The notes: a model not told the origin generated them from the letters alone. A stretch of 64,000 nt of DNA from Algoriphagus chordae (GCF_003254055.1 NZ_QKZT01000009.1:124001-188000); one strand, 5' to 3'; shown: positions 43,203 to 53,308, counted from the first letter of the stretch. Program-made: numbers and translations.

Positions 43203-43886
43203 ATGTATATGAACTCGAGTAACAAATTTATAATCGCAGCACTTCTCAGCGCCACTACCCTAGGTGCCGTGAGTTGTAAATCAAGTAATGCCGTAAAAGG
43301 CGGAGCAATCGGCGGTGCGGCTGGTGGAGTCCTAGGCGGTGTAATCGCAGGTAAAGACAACACTGCAGTTGGTGTACTGATAGGTTCAGCCATCGGTGGA
43401 TCTGCAGGGGCAGTTATCGGCAATCAAATGGATAAAGCTGCAGAAGAACTTCAACGTGATCTTGAAGGCGCCACAGTAGAGCGTGTAGGCGAAGGAATAA
43501 AAATCACCTTTGACTCAGGTCTAATGTTCCCGGTGGACAAATCAGAATTGAGTGCAGTATCTAAGGAGAATTTGACCGAGCTAGCTGCAACCTTGAAAAA
43601 ATATGATGAGACCAATATCCTTGTCGAAGGTCATACCGATAATACTGGTGCGGAAGATTACAACATGGATCTTTCTAGGAAAAGAGCCTATTCTGTTGAA
43701 GATTTTCTGACATCAAATGGAATTGCAAAAAACAGGATGGAAATCACTGCCTATGGCGAAATGCAACCAACTGCGGGCAATGACACAGATGCTGGCCGTC
43801 AGCAAAACAGAAGAGTGGAAGTGGCAATCTACGCAAATAAGAAAATGCAAAAAATGGCTGAACGAGGCGAACTGGGAGACGAGTAA
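43203..43886 (+). CDS. OmpA family lipoprotein with glycine zipper
   Basis: About 227 residues from ATG 43203 (ATG 43209 is equally possible; the open frame back to 43161 adds a polar extension unlikely before a signal). The lipobox is GAVSC. Residues about 30-80 form a glycine-zipper segment (GGAIGGAAGGVLGGVIAG), able to insert in membranes. Residues about 105-215 are an OmpA peptidoglycan-binding domain (EGHTDNTGAEDYNMDLSRKR with the Asp and Arg that hold diaminopimelate). It links the outer membrane to the wall. A terminator follows. Confidence 0.9.
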   Translation: MYMNSSNKFIIAALLSATTLGAVSCKSSNAVKGGAIGGAAGGVLGGVIAGKDNTAVGVLIGSAIGGSAGAVIGNQMDKAAEELQRDLEGATVERVGEGIKITFDSGLMFPVDKSELSAVSKENLTELAATLKKYDETNILVEGHTDNTGAEDYNMDLSRKRAYSVEDFLTSNGIAKNRMEITAYGEMQPTAGNDTDAGRQQNRRVEVAIYANKKMQKMAERGELGDE

Positions 43887-43915
43887 CATCCCCAGTAGCC
43901 CTATTTATAGATCCG

Positions 43916-43944
43916 AAAGGTGGCCGATGTGGTCACCTTTTTTG
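43916..43944 (+). terminator. Intrinsic terminator after the OmpA-like gene
   Basis: AAAGGTGGCC, GATGT loop, GGTCACCTTT, then TTT. Ten pairs including one G-T. Confidence 0.82.
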
Positions 43945-44097
43945 ATTTAATCATTTCCCCAATGCTAAATCCTTACTAGAATTTTATACTTTTTATCCAT
44001 CATATTATTCCTTAAACCTATGCAACGATGAAATTTTTTAGCCTTTGTCCCACTTTTAGGGGATTTGCAGGCTGTCAGGGAGTTGTTTTTCTAAGTT

Positions 44098-46479
44098 TTA
44101 TTGATTGGCTGGCTCATTCAACAAATTCAGATAATAATTCATCCGCTCCTCATTGCCTAGTGACTTATTGATTAGGTACAAATTACCAAGAGCGGCTCGA
44201 CTTGACCCATATTCCAAGGCTTTCTCGAGAACTGTCAAAGCCTCCCGTTCTTTTCGCTGTGCGAGCAGTACAGAACCCAAGTTCATATAGGCAGTAAATG
44301 GATCTTCTGGATTAGCCATCGTTGCTTCACGGTAGTAGCGTTCAGAGGCAGGATAATTTTTATCTTTGAGAAAAGCAATCGTACCTAGATTAGTCAGTAC
44401 TACAGAATTATTTGGATTGACCTCATAAGCTAACAGAAATTGCTTTTTGGCAGCTATGGTATCCCTGGTCTCAATTAGAGATTTGCCATAAGCGGCGTTA
44501 TAAGTTGGGAATTTCTCGGCACCTCCATAGGCTTCAAAACCCGATTCACACTTAGCGTATTTCTCCACTGCGGCAGCATAATCCTTTCGTTGAAAAGCAC
44601 CATTTGCTTCAGACATTGCAAAAAGAAAACTGGTTTCTTCTACCGATCTGCCTGTGGAATCGCTTACCTGGTACTGCATGGCTTTTTCCAAATTCCCAGC
44701 CTCAGAATAGAGGTATGAAAGGGTTGTTTTCGTCCCAGCATCATCTTTATATTCCAAGGCCTTTTCTAGCATAGCAATCGCCTTGACATTCTCCCCTTTC
44801 TTCATATAAGTCAATCCCAGATTCTTATAATTCGGGAAATACTCCGGCCTTTGAGCTTTCAAACTTTTCAAATAATACTCCTCAGCCTTATCAAAATCGC
44901 CATTTTCATAATTGATCATGGCTAGTTTAAACCAGCCGAAGTAGGCTGTAGGATTTTTCTTGACACTTTCCTCCAAAACCTGGATGGCACAAGTGCTATC
45001 ACCATAGCCTAACAACACCTCTCCTAAGGCATTGAGGTATTGAGACACCGCATTGTTTTTGCCCAATATCTCATTAGAAAGATCGAATTCTTGGATTGCT
45101 TCAGCGAAATAAGCCTTAGCAGAATCCGTAGACGTTTTCTCTATTGTCTTTGCTTTCAACCTCAACTCCTCGGCGTACATCACATGAGTTCTCCAGCTTT
45201 TTGGAGCAGTCTCAATACCGGATTTGGACAAGGTCAAATTACTTTGCCATACTTTTGATCGGTCGATAGTTTTGTAGGAAAAAGCTAGAATGATTGGCAA
45301 AAGCACTAGTACCATGATCATTTGAAGTTTTGCTGGCTGATACTTTTGAACCAAAACATACAAGCCATAAACGATCAGAAAGCAAAATGCAAGCGAAGGA
45401 ATAAATTGAAACCGCTCCCCCAGATTGGAACCAATAATCAGGGAATTAGTAAGGTTGGCAAAAATCGAAAAGCTCGCTAGATAAAACAGTATTCCAAAGC
45501 TAAACAGACTTCTATTCTTGAAACCTCGATAGGCAAAATATATCATCACAGCAAAAAACAACAAACTCAACCAAACCAAAGGACTCTTGAAGGTCTGTAC
45601 ATCCAGCTGCGCAAAAGAATAATCCCAACTCAATGGATGCGGAAAAATCAAAAGTTTGATGTATTCCAGATAAATATAAAGGTTGGTAGCAAAGCGTTCT
45701 CCTCCACTTAGCCCATATAATATAGAGTTGATTTTTGAATCGTAGGTAGTACTTGCACTATCCAAGATCACAGCCCTAATCAGCAAATAAACAATCGCCG
45801 GCACCACAAATGGCAAGGTAGCTTTGAGTGATTCCCAAACAGATTTCTTTTGAAAGAAATATGCAATCAGCGCCACCAAAGCCATTAGTGTCAGCGTCTC
45901 TTCCTTAGAAATCAAGGACATAAAAAAAAGAAAACCCACTAACACCAGTCGTGGTATAGTCATTTTGTTTTCAGCATTTATCCATGTCAAAATGGCTGAG
46001 AAGGCAAATAAAGAAGCCAGTAAGGTATCACGGCTTTTCACAGAAGCCACCACTTCAGTATGAATAGGATGTGTAGCGTAAAGGAGTAAAATAAGCAAGG
46101 GGACCAGGATTGGTAGGTTTTTGCGAGTGGTAAGTTTCTCCAAGATCAGCCCAAGAACCACCAATAAACCAGCATACAGTAGCACATTCAGGATATGCCC
46201 ATTTCCACCTTTGAACTCTCCAAAAATCTGATATTCGACCGCAAAGGTTAACAGGGTGAAGGGTCGATAAATACTGGTGTTGACCGGATTGATCTGAATG
46301 AAATTCATGGAACCATACTTGAAGAGTTCAGTCCATTCTTCCAGACCTTTCTGCGTCACTCCATTGAAATAAGCATAAATCCCATCATCCCCAGAGTATC
46401 CGTAGTTGTAGGTTTGCGCATAAAGTAAAGCTCCAAATAAGGCAATTAAGAGAATCCAAAAAATTGGTTTTTGCTTCAT
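44098..46479 (-). CDS. Polytopic membrane protein with C-terminal TPR repeats (TMTC/glycosyltransferase-39-like)
   Basis: About 793 residues from ATG 46479; the open frame to 46569 adds an unlikely extension. Residues 1-400 hold about ten membrane helices, with a luminal/periplasmic loop after helix 1 (YNYGYSGDDGIYAYFNGV) carrying the Asp-Asp pair typical of GT-C glycosyltransferases, and HPIHTEVVASVKSRDTLLAS near 160, a signature of TMTC-type proteins. Residues 430-790 are about nine TPR repeats (AYFGWFKLAMINYENGDFDK and others). Eukaryotic TMTC proteins are O-mannosyltransferases; by analogy this may glycosylate exported proteins. Not proven. Confidence 0.75.
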   Translation of the reverse strand: MKQKPIFWILLIALFGALLYAQTYNYGYSGDDGIYAYFNGVTQKGLEEWTELFKYGSMNFIQINPVNTSIYRPFTLLTFAVEYQIFGEFKGGNGHILNVLLYAGLLVVLGLILEKLTTRKNLPILVPLLILLLYATHPIHTEVVASVKSRDTLLASLFAFSAILTWINAENKMTIPRLVLVGFLFFMSLISKEETLTLMALVALIAYFFQKKSVWESLKATLPFVVPAIVYLLIRAVILDSASTTYDSKINSILYGLSGGERFATNLYIYLEYIKLLIFPHPLSWDYSFAQLDVQTFKSPLVWLSLLFFAVMIYFAYRGFKNRSLFSFGILFYLASFSIFANLTNSLIIGSNLGERFQFIPSLAFCFLIVYGLYVLVQKYQPAKLQMIMVLVLLPIILAFSYKTIDRSKVWQSNLTLSKSGIETAPKSWRTHVMYAEELRLKAKTIEKTSTDSAKAYFAEAIQEFDLSNEILGKNNAVSQYLNALGEVLLGYGDSTCAIQVLEESVKKNPTAYFGWFKLAMINYENGDFDKAEEYYLKSLKAQRPEYFPNYKNLGLTYMKKGENVKAIAMLEKALEYKDDAGTKTTLSYLYSEAGNLEKAMQYQVSDSTGRSVEETSFLFAMSEANGAFQRKDYAAAVEKYAKCESGFEAYGGAEKFPTYNAAYGKSLIETRDTIAAKKQFLLAYEVNPNNSVVLTNLGTIAFLKDKNYPASERYYREATMANPEDPFTAYMNLGSVLLAQRKEREALTVLEKALEYGSSRAALGNLYLINKSLGNEERMNYYLNLLNEPANQ

Positions 46480-46578
46480 ATAGTAGTTTCCTGAATTAAA
46501 AAATGAAAATAGGGATAAAATTTTTAACCCGCCAAAAGAGGAGAATGAGAGTCTTCTATTTCGGCACAATAGCCATTT

Positions 46579-47097
46579 CTATTTGAAATCAATTCGCATC
46601 AAAAAGTCAGTCTGCATTTCATCTCCAAAAGGAAAACCATGTGAACTAAATATGCTCAAGCCATGCTTTTCATAGAATTTGATCGCTTTCTTATTCTTTT
46701 CCCAGACACCCAACCAAAGGTATTTTTTCTTATTCAGCTTCGCAAAATTGATTGTATGGTTTAGCATCACCTTCCCTAAGCCTAAGCCAATATATTTTCC
46801 CAAAAGATATAGCCTAGCCACTTCCATACTTGAGTTATCATGTAGATCCGTCTGTGCAGGGACAAAATTCACCTTAGAATATCCAGCAAGCTCTCCATCC
46901 ACTTCCAAAAGAAAAAACACAGAGGCTGGACTCTCCATTTCCTCCAAAAACTGCTCTTCTGTAAAAGCCTCGTCGAGGTAAGAATTCACGTTTTCAATTT
47001 TATTTCCTTCGGTAAAGGCCTCGACAAATGCGATCCTAGCCATTTCTACCAAAGAATTTAAATCCGAGAAATTGGCTTTTCTGATCAAATAGGACAT
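46579..47097 (-). CDS. GNAT family N-acetyltransferase
   Basis: About 172 residues from ATG 47097; the frame is open to 47202 but the GNAT fold starts at SYLIRKANFSDLNSLVEMAR. Motif A with the acetyl-CoA loop is LYLLGKYIGLGLGKVMLNHT near 106-125 (Q/RxxGxG/A variant), followed by KKYLWLGVWEKNKKAIKFYE, the usual C-terminal strand-helix. Acceptor unknown. The gene diverges from the hexapeptide transferase gene. Confidence 0.85.
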   Translation of the reverse strand: MSYLIRKANFSDLNSLVEMARIAFVEAFTEGNKIENVNSYLDEAFTEEQFLEEMESPASVFFLLEVDGELAGYSKVNFVPAQTDLHDNSSMEVARLYLLGKYIGLGLGKVMLNHTINFAKLNKKKYLWLGVWEKNKKAIKFYEKHGLSIFSSHGFPFGDEMQTDFLMRIDFK

Positions 47098-47406
47098 GCT
47101 GTAAACTAATAATTTTAAAAAAACCCCTCTGGAGTCACTCAAATTCCCCGCAAAGCTAAGTTGTATTCCCTTCTTTAGCTTGAATCCGGATCTTTTCTTC
47201 AAAGAAATAAACTGTAAAGGATTTCAACACAATATGGACCAAGGCCAAAAGACAAATCAACCACTGCATAAAAAATTAATTTAGCATTTCTTGAAATACC
47301 TCCCGACATTTCGGATTGGGAAGCGTATAGGCTACCATATGCTAAGCGTAAAGAAACATTGCCTTAAACGACTGGTCAGCCTATCTTCCAAAACAGTAAA
47401 CTTATA
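47098..47406. other. Intergenic region, nothing recognised
   Basis: About 309 bases between divergent genes. I see no gene, no strong hairpin and no clear promoter consensus; both promoters must lie here. Confidence 0.5.
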
Positions 47407-47955
47407 ATGGGACAACAATTCAAGTATTTCGGCCAAGATCTAAAACGAATGTTGGGGAAATACAAAATCAGAATTCTTCACATCTGGCTAAGTAGAGCCT
47501 TTTGGGGCATTTTTCTTTATCGTTTAGAACGCAGTTTATTCTTGTTAATGGGAAGGCCCTATGAAATCATACGCGTAATTTTTATTCCAATTTATAATTT
47601 ATTACAGGCCTATTCCAACATGGATTTGAATTACAAATCCGACATCAAAGGGGGATTACTAGTGCTTCATCCAGCTATGGGTGTGGTTGTATCAGGCTAT
47701 GCTATTATAGGTGAGAATTTGACTCTAACTGGCGGGAATGTAATAGGTGGAAAGGCAGGATGTGGCCCCGGAGATATTCAGGTCGGAAATAATTGTGAAA
47801 TGGGTGCTAATGCTGTCATAATAGGCCCTCTCAAACTAGGGAATTCGATTAATATTGGAGCTTCTGCATGTGTGATCAGAGACTGTTTGGAGGACAATGC
47901 ATTGCTAATTGGAGTTCCTGCCAAAGTTTTAAGCCAAAGGAAAGCGGAACAATAA
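47407..47955 (+). CDS. Serine O-acetyltransferase-like hexapeptide protein
   Basis: A 182-residue protein. An N-terminal helical part (1-75) leads to a left-handed beta-helix (about 80-175) of hexapeptide repeats, including HPAMGVVVSGYAIIGENLTL and VGNNCEMGANAVIIGPLKLG, capped by a CVIRDC turn. The shape and length match short CysE-like acyltransferases often linked to surface polysaccharide genes. The usual catalytic His-Asp pair of CysE is reduced to the HPAMG motif, so the acceptor may be a sugar rather than serine. It converges with the SGNH hydrolase gene. Confidence 0.75.
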   Translation: MGQQFKYFGQDLKRMLGKYKIRILHIWLSRAFWGIFLYRLERSLFLLMGRPYEIIRVIFIPIYNLLQAYSNMDLNYKSDIKGGLLVLHPAMGVVVSGYAIIGENLTLTGGNVIGGKAGCGPGDIQVGNNCEMGANAVIIGPLKLGNSINIGASACVIRDCLEDNALLIGVPAKVLSQRKAEQ

Positions 47956-47983
47956 AACCCGTATTTGCGCTCAGACTGGCATT

Positions 47984-48922
47984 TTACTGCACTGAGGATC
48001 CTAAAAGCTGCTGAATCTTCAATTCTATTGAATCCGATTCCTGCCTTGCCTGCTCCATAGGTAATCCTTCCGCAAGTCCTGGACGCAAATGGCCTGTAGC
48101 TCTAAGCCAAGCATCTCGAAGTATCGCTTGTTGCTTTGAAATTAAATCCAGGATTTCTTCACCACTAGCAAAAGAAGCTATCGCCTCATGGATATCTGCA
48201 AAGTCTCTGACTTCTGATTCTCCTAGACCAAGTAAGATTTCCTTTGCCATCAACCAATGCCCTACTTCTCCTGGATGTACGCCATCTTTCGCTAAGTAAA
48301 AAGCAGAATCTAAAACTCGCTGATCTTCCAAATACTTTCTCATCGGCCAGTGGATATCTATCACCTTCCACTGCTCAGTATAGCTGCGAGATAGCAACCA
48401 ATCCGAATAATTATCCAACACATTAGCATAAGCAGCTCCCTTCTTTGGATCATAGATTGGTGGCGTCAGGTAAATCGCTTCCGCATCAATTTCTGAAATC
48501 TTGCCCGCCAGCCAGTTGATCCCATCTTTGTACTTTTGAAATCGCTCCTCATCCAATGGCAGGTAAATCCCATCATTCATACCATAATTCACAAAAACTA
48601 AATCAGGCTTAAGTTGCTCAAACACCCGGTCCAAGCGCTCATGCAGATCTGGTCTAGGGAAAGCACCACCTGCATGATTCTCCTCAGATAGTCCAGAAAC
48701 TGTCTCAGATGGCAAACCCACATTGATCCAGTCTAGATCAGAATCCGGATGCTTCAATCTATAATAAGTCTCCACGTAGCTGATGTATTGACCGGCATAA
48801 GTGATGCTATTCCCCAAAAAGACGATTCTATGCACATCCGCTGGGATCTTATAATCTTCCTGAGAAAAAGCAGAAAATCTGGATACTACCAGAAGTAAAA
48901 AAACGAGCACAAGTCTGATCAT
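47984..48922 (-). CDS. Secreted SGNH/GDSL hydrolase
   Basis: About 312 residues from ATG 48922; ATG 48946 is an alternative. A signal peptide (1-20) precedes the SGNH blocks: I is FLGNSITYAGQ (Ser39, with GNS in place of GDS), III is VNYGMNDGIYLP, and V is KDGVHPGEVGHW (Asp and His). A helical C-terminal segment of about 70 residues follows. Such enzymes deacetylate or de-esterify glycans or lipids. The target here is unknown. Confidence 0.85.
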   Translation of the reverse strand: MIRLVLVFLLLVVSRFSAFSQEDYKIPADVHRIVFLGNSITYAGQYISYVETYYRLKHPDSDLDWINVGLPSETVSGLSEENHAGGAFPRPDLHERLDRVFEQLKPDLVFVNYGMNDGIYLPLDEERFQKYKDGINWLAGKISEIDAEAIYLTPPIYDPKKGAAYANVLDNYSDWLLSRSYTEQWKVIDIHWPMRKYLEDQRVLDSAFYLAKDGVHPGEVGHWLMAKEILLGLGESEVRDFADIHEAIASFASGEEILDLISKQQAILRDAWLRATGHLRPGLAEGLPMEQARQESDSIELKIQQLLGSSVQ

Positions 48923-49096
48923 GAGGAGAATTTTGGTATAAAACATGTATTAAATCTCAAGTTAAACAGATTATACTAGGCTTAGGCAAAATCTCCACTC
49001 CTGAAATATTCATTTGTGCACATCGCCGGCGTAGCCTATCTTCACTTTCAATTGCCATAGATCGGCACTAGGTTACATAAATTTTCAATAAAAGAA

Positions 49097-49966
49097 ATGG
49101 CTTCAGGATTATTTGCATTGCTCGATGATATCGCTACCCTAATGGATGACGTGGCAGTAATGAGTAAAGTGGCAGCGAAAAAAACAGCCGCAATATTGGG
49201 CGATGATTTGGCTGTAAATGCAGAAAAAGCCTCAGGCTTCGTCTCCAATCGTGAAATCCCTGTGCTTTGGGCGATCACCAAAGGCTCACTTCTTAATAAG
49301 GCCATCATTTTGCCTTTTGCTTTTTTGCTCAGTGCGTTTGTCCCCGTAGCAATCACCTACATCCTTTTGCTCGGAGGTCTTTACCTCGCGTATGAAGGTG
49401 CTGAGAAAATCTACGAATACATAGTGCCACATAAGCATCATAATGATGTAAGCCTAGCAAATAATCTTACCGAGGATCAGATACTTGCCAAAGAGAAAGA
49501 AAAAATAAAATCAGCCATAGTGACGGATTTTATTTTATCAGTGGAGATCATAATTATAACACTAGGCACTGTAGTAGGCGAACCTATGCTAGAACAAATC
49601 CTAGTGGTATCCGCAATCTCTATGCTTGCTACCATAGGTGTTTATGGCATAGTCGCATTAATCGTTCGCATGGATGAATTTGGGTACAAATTGATTGCGC
49701 TAAATGAACGAAAAGACAGCTTCTCTGATAAAGTAGGACTACTGCTCGTCAATGCACTTCCCAAAATCATCAAGGGAATGGGCTTTATCGGAACCATCGC
49801 CTTGCTGCTGGTCTCTGGTGGAATCTTCGTTCACAACATTGGTTTCATGCACCACCTTTTCCCATCAATTCCAGGTATCATCACGGAATTCCTAGTCGGA
49901 TTAGTCATTGGTTTTATTGTCTGGGGAATTATTGAGTTGGGAAAAAAGCTCTTCAAAAAGAAATAG
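49097..49966 (+). CDS. DUF808 family membrane protein
   Basis: A 289-residue protein opening with the DUF808 signature MASGLFALLDDIATLMDDVA and AAKKTAAILGDDLAVNAEKA, followed by five or six membrane helices (about 75-280). The family (YedI in E. coli) is a conserved inner-membrane protein of unknown role. Length is normal. It is a single gene. Confidence 0.92.
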   Translation: MASGLFALLDDIATLMDDVAVMSKVAAKKTAAILGDDLAVNAEKASGFVSNREIPVLWAITKGSLLNKAIILPFAFLLSAFVPVAITYILLLGGLYLAYEGAEKIYEYIVPHKHHNDVSLANNLTEDQILAKEKEKIKSAIVTDFILSVEIIIITLGTVVGEPMLEQILVVSAISMLATIGVYGIVALIVRMDEFGYKLIALNERKDSFSDKVGLLLVNALPKIIKGMGFIGTIALLLVSGGIFVHNIGFMHHLFPSIPGIITEFLVGLVIGFIVWGIIELGKKLFKKK

Positions 49967-50211
49967 GCAGGGTTTTAATATTAGTCTTTATGTATATCCG
50001 CTTTTCTACCAGTAAAGAGGGAAAAGCAATCAAGGATATGTTAAAACATATAATTGAGGCCACTTCGGTCTTCGGTCTTCCGACTAGATAAGCAAAGAAT
50101 CTAAGGCGACTGGCACCATTGCGGATACTAATCCCAAACAGCTTATGGACATTTTGCTGAGTATTCTTGATGCTTGTGATTATCTTATACTTTTCAACCA
50201 AAGTATAATAG

Positions 50212-51771
50212 ATGAAAACTCCCTACCGCTACATACCCATACTTATCCCGATGATTCTTTCATCTTTCGCTATCCTGGCACAAGGGAAGAAAGCTGAAGG
50301 TACTGCTCATGCTTTTTCTGCCGACTACCAAAAGCCTGTATTTCAGTCTGACCAGCGAGCAGAGAAGGTTAAAGAAATCTCACCGGAACTAGAAGCTCTG
50401 ATGGCTAAGTACGCCAAGGATAACCATATCCCCGGAATTGCCTATGGCATAGTGGTGGACAACGAATTGATCATCGCCTCAGCTACTGGATTGCTCGATG
50501 TAGCTAAAAACACCCCAGCCAAAACGACTTCTGCCTTCAGAATTGCCTCGATGACGAAGAGCTTCACTGCGATGGCGATCATAAAACTCCGAGACGAAGG
50601 AAAACTTGCACTTAATGATCCTGTTGCCAAGTACATCCCTGAGATGGCAAAATTGCAATACCTCACTGAAGATGCCCCGATCATTGATATAGAAAATCTC
50701 TTGACCATGACCGCTGGATTTCCAGAAGATAATCCCTGGGGAGATCGACAACTTGACGAGCCCGACCAGATGCTCCTGAATATGATCGAGATAGGAATTT
50801 CTTTTGCCAATGCTCCTTCTATGCAATACGAATACAGCAATACTGGCTATGCTATCTTAGGTCACATCGTTTCTAAAGTTTCCGGCCAATCGTACCAAGA
50901 ATACATCACGGAGAATATTTTGCTGCCTCTGGGAATGTCTCATACTTATTGGGAAATAGACGATGCTCCTCAACATGAACTGGCTATCGGCTACCGCTGG
51001 GAGGATGAACAATGGAAGCTGGAACCAATGCTTCATGACGGAGCTTTTGGCGCGATGGGTGGTTTGATTACTTCTATTGAGGATTTCAGCAAGTACGTGA
51101 GCCTGCATCTTTCAGCTTGGCCAGCTAGAAATGGAGCAGAAACTGGCCCGATCAAACGTAGTTCTCTGAGGGAAATGCAAACACCACAATTTCCTCGACT
51201 AAACTCAAATGGCGACTGTGCTATTATGAGCGGCTATGGTTATGGACTGGGAATTTATCAAAACTGCAACGGAACCAAATGGGTCTCTCACGGTGGCGCC
51301 TTGCCAGGATTTGGCAGCAATTACCGATTCTTCCCTGAGTTTGGAATTGGGATTATGGCCTTTTGCAACCTGACTTATACTACGCCTTGGCCACTTGCCG
51401 AGATTGAGGCTTTACTTTATGAAAAAGGCATCATGAAGCCGAGAGAATTACCCGTTTCCGATATTTTAGAAAAGCGAAAAAATCAGTTGGTAATTCTAAT
51501 TCAAACAGGTAACAAGGGACTAGAAGAATCTATTTTGGCTGAAAACTTCTTCCTCGACAGCTCGAAAGAACATCGCTATGCTGAATACAAAACTATTTTG
51601 GCACAAGTCGGAGAAATCAAAAATATCACCGATCTAAAACCTAACAATCAACTTCGTGGCAGCTTTACAATGGAAGGTGAAAATGGCAATGTGGAAATTT
51701 TCTTTACGCTGACCCCTGAGAAAGATCCGAAGGTTCAGCAGCTCGATATAAACTTCAAAGAGAAGGAGTAG
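50212..51771 (+). CDS. Secreted serine hydrolase, class C beta-lactamase family
   Basis: A 519-residue protein with signal peptide (1-24, ending ILAQ). The penicillin-binding fold shows the catalytic SxxK as Ser113-Met-Thr-Lys116, YxN as Tyr208-Ser-Asn210, and the third motif as HGG in WVSHGGALPGF near 364. The C-terminal 100 residues form an extra domain like those seen on D-aminopeptidase or esterase relatives. Beta-lactam resistance should not be assumed; most such proteins are peptidases or esterases. Confidence 0.88.
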   Translation: MKTPYRYIPILIPMILSSFAILAQGKKAEGTAHAFSADYQKPVFQSDQRAEKVKEISPELEALMAKYAKDNHIPGIAYGIVVDNELIIASATGLLDVAKNTPAKTTSAFRIASMTKSFTAMAIIKLRDEGKLALNDPVAKYIPEMAKLQYLTEDAPIIDIENLLTMTAGFPEDNPWGDRQLDEPDQMLLNMIEIGISFANAPSMQYEYSNTGYAILGHIVSKVSGQSYQEYITENILLPLGMSHTYWEIDDAPQHELAIGYRWEDEQWKLEPMLHDGAFGAMGGLITSIEDFSKYVSLHLSAWPARNGAETGPIKRSSLREMQTPQFPRLNSNGDCAIMSGYGYGLGIYQNCNGTKWVSHGGALPGFGSNYRFFPEFGIGIMAFCNLTYTTPWPLAEIEALLYEKGIMKPRELPVSDILEKRKNQLVILIQTGNKGLEESILAENFFLDSSKEHRYAEYKTILAQVGEIKNITDLKPNNQLRGSFTMEGENGNVEIFFTLTPEKDPKVQQLDINFKEKE

Positions 51772-52114
51772 CGTGGATTCAATCCGACTTCTATTATTAC
51801 ACGAAAGCTATACACTAAATAAATTATATTTTTTCATCACCTTGACAAACTTCGGCAAGCTAAGTAACCCACCTAGGTGTCTCCCGCCACATACAATATT
51901 GCTAGATCGGTGGCCGAGCTTGCCGAGGCCATTTGGCAAACAACATGATATTGGAAGAATAGCGCAGAAATACTCAGTCTTTTTACCATAGATCAAAAAA
52001 TATCCATGTATATACATTTATTTTCTAAACACTGAACTTTACGGTGCTTGACGTGTTTAGTGTCTATTGCTTCTGAGTGAAAGCTTAGGACTTTGAAAAC
52101 TGAACCAACATTTT
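51772..52114. other. Intergenic region, mostly featureless
   Basis: About 343 bases without a credible gene. CGGCAAGCT (51853-51861) and AGCTTGCCG (about 51928-51936) form a distant inverted repeat, and TAAACACT...TTAGTGT (about 52025-52065) another weak one. No function assigned. Confidence 0.4.
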
Positions 52115-52744
52115 ATGCAAGTATTAGAAAATTTGAATTGGCGATATGCCACCAAATCAATGAACGGAATTCCCGTTCCACAAGAAAAAGTAGATTATAT
52201 CCTTGATGCAATTAGACTTTCCGCTTCATCTTCTGGATTACAGCCATATGAGATTTTGGTGATTACTGATCAGGAAGTAAAGGAAAAAATCAAGCCTATT
52301 GCTTGGAATCAGAGCCAAATCACCGATGCATCACATGTGCTAGTATTTGCCGCATGGGACAATTACACTGAGGACAGAATCAATAGCGTGTTCAAATACA
52401 ATAACGCTCAAAGAAACTTACCTGATTCTGCAACTGACGCGTACCGCGAAAAACTTTTAGGAATGTATGCGGCAAAAACTGCAGAGGAAAACTTCAATCA
52501 CGCAGCCAAGCAAGCATATATCGCATTAGGAACCGCATTGATCGCCGCAGCTGAACAAGAAGTTGACTCCACTCCTATGGAAGGTTTTGACCCGGCTGCA
52601 TTGGATGAGATTTTGGATCTGAAATCCAAAGGACTTCGAAGTGTAGTGGTGCTACCGCTTGGCTACAGAAATGAAGAAGGCGACTGGTTGGTGAATATGA
52701 AAAAAGTACGTACTCCAAAAGAGAAATTTGTAACAGTTGTCTAA
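52115..52744 (+). CDS. Nitroreductase family NAD(P)H-dependent oxidoreductase
   Basis: A 209-residue FMN enzyme. RYATKSMNG (FMN-phosphate loop) opens the protein, RLSASSSGLQPYEILVI near 34 is the dimer/FMN helix, the central KQAYIALGTALIAAAEQEVD is typical, and VVLPLGYRNEEGDWL near 175 closes the FMN site. It resembles NfsB-type enzymes that reduce nitro compounds or quinones. Single gene with its own terminator. Confidence 0.9.
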   Translation: MQVLENLNWRYATKSMNGIPVPQEKVDYILDAIRLSASSSGLQPYEILVITDQEVKEKIKPIAWNQSQITDASHVLVFAAWDNYTEDRINSVFKYNNAQRNLPDSATDAYREKLLGMYAAKTAEENFNHAAKQAYIALGTALIAAAEQEVDSTPMEGFDPAALDEILDLKSKGLRSVVVLPLGYRNEEGDWLVNMKKVRTPKEKFVTVV

Positions 52745-52766
52745 CTGAGGCAAATTCCATAGATAC

Positions 52767-52801
52767 AAAGCGGATTGGGTTAGCACTCAATTCGCTTTTT
52801 T
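52767..52801 (+). terminator. Intrinsic terminator after the nitroreductase gene
   Basis: AAAGCGGATTG, ten-base loop, CAATTCGCTTT, then TTT. Eleven pairs including one G-T. Confidence 0.8.
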
Positions 52802-52911
52802 ATTTTCTGCCTGAAATTCGGTATTAATTCACAACAAAGTAAAATTGATCAGGCAAAACTAATTTGTTAGAAATAATTATTAGTTTTAGATAAGTTAAAA
52901 TTATTAAAAAT

Positions 52912-53130
52912 GTGATATTATCTGAAAACTTTTTGCTGTGTGAATATAATAGAGAAGGAAGCAGCATGTTTTATATTGGAAATAGAAACAAAGATTTCTC
53001 TGTGAATATATCAGATGGTTTTTTAATCGAGGATGAAGAGGTTGTAACGCTAATACCATTTGATTTGTCAAAGGATCAATTCTATTTTATTAAAACCTAT
53101 GTTTCTCTGAGGTATCAGAAGAAGAATTAA
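52912..53130 (+). CDS. Hypothetical protein (72 aa)
   Basis: A 72-residue frame starting at GTG 52912 (the nearby ATG is followed directly by a stop). Composition is normal for a soluble beta-rich protein (FYIGNRNKDFSVNISDGFLI, then VTLIPFDLSK). No motif and no relative recognised. AT-rich leader region. Confidence 0.4.
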   Translation: MILSENFLLCEYNREGSSMFYIGNRNKDFSVNISDGFLIEDEEVVTLIPFDLSKDQFYFIKTYVSLRYQKKN

Positions 53131-53262
53131 ATCCAATCCTTGGGATAGTTTCTCTTTAAGCGAAATACCAAGTCTGAAATCTGACAAATAAGATCCGAAG
53201 GATTGAGACCATTCATAACCCTCGGCATAGCCCGGGGGGGGGGTGGAACTAATACATGATAG

Positions 53263-53308
53263 GAGCCCTGAAAGGGCGGAACTATAAAGTCACGCCCTTT
53301 CAGGGCTC
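53263..53308. repeat. Perfect 16-bp inverted repeat
   Basis: GAGCCCTGAAAGGGCG (53263-53278) and its exact reverse complement CGCCCTTTCAGGGCTC (53293-53308), 14 bases apart. No T-run follows, so it is not a standard terminator. Confidence 0.75.

Noticed and set aside
49953..50201. 82-codon frame on the minus strand
   Set aside because: It has no recognisable motif, overlaps the DUF808 gene end, and lies in a spacer with weak coding character.
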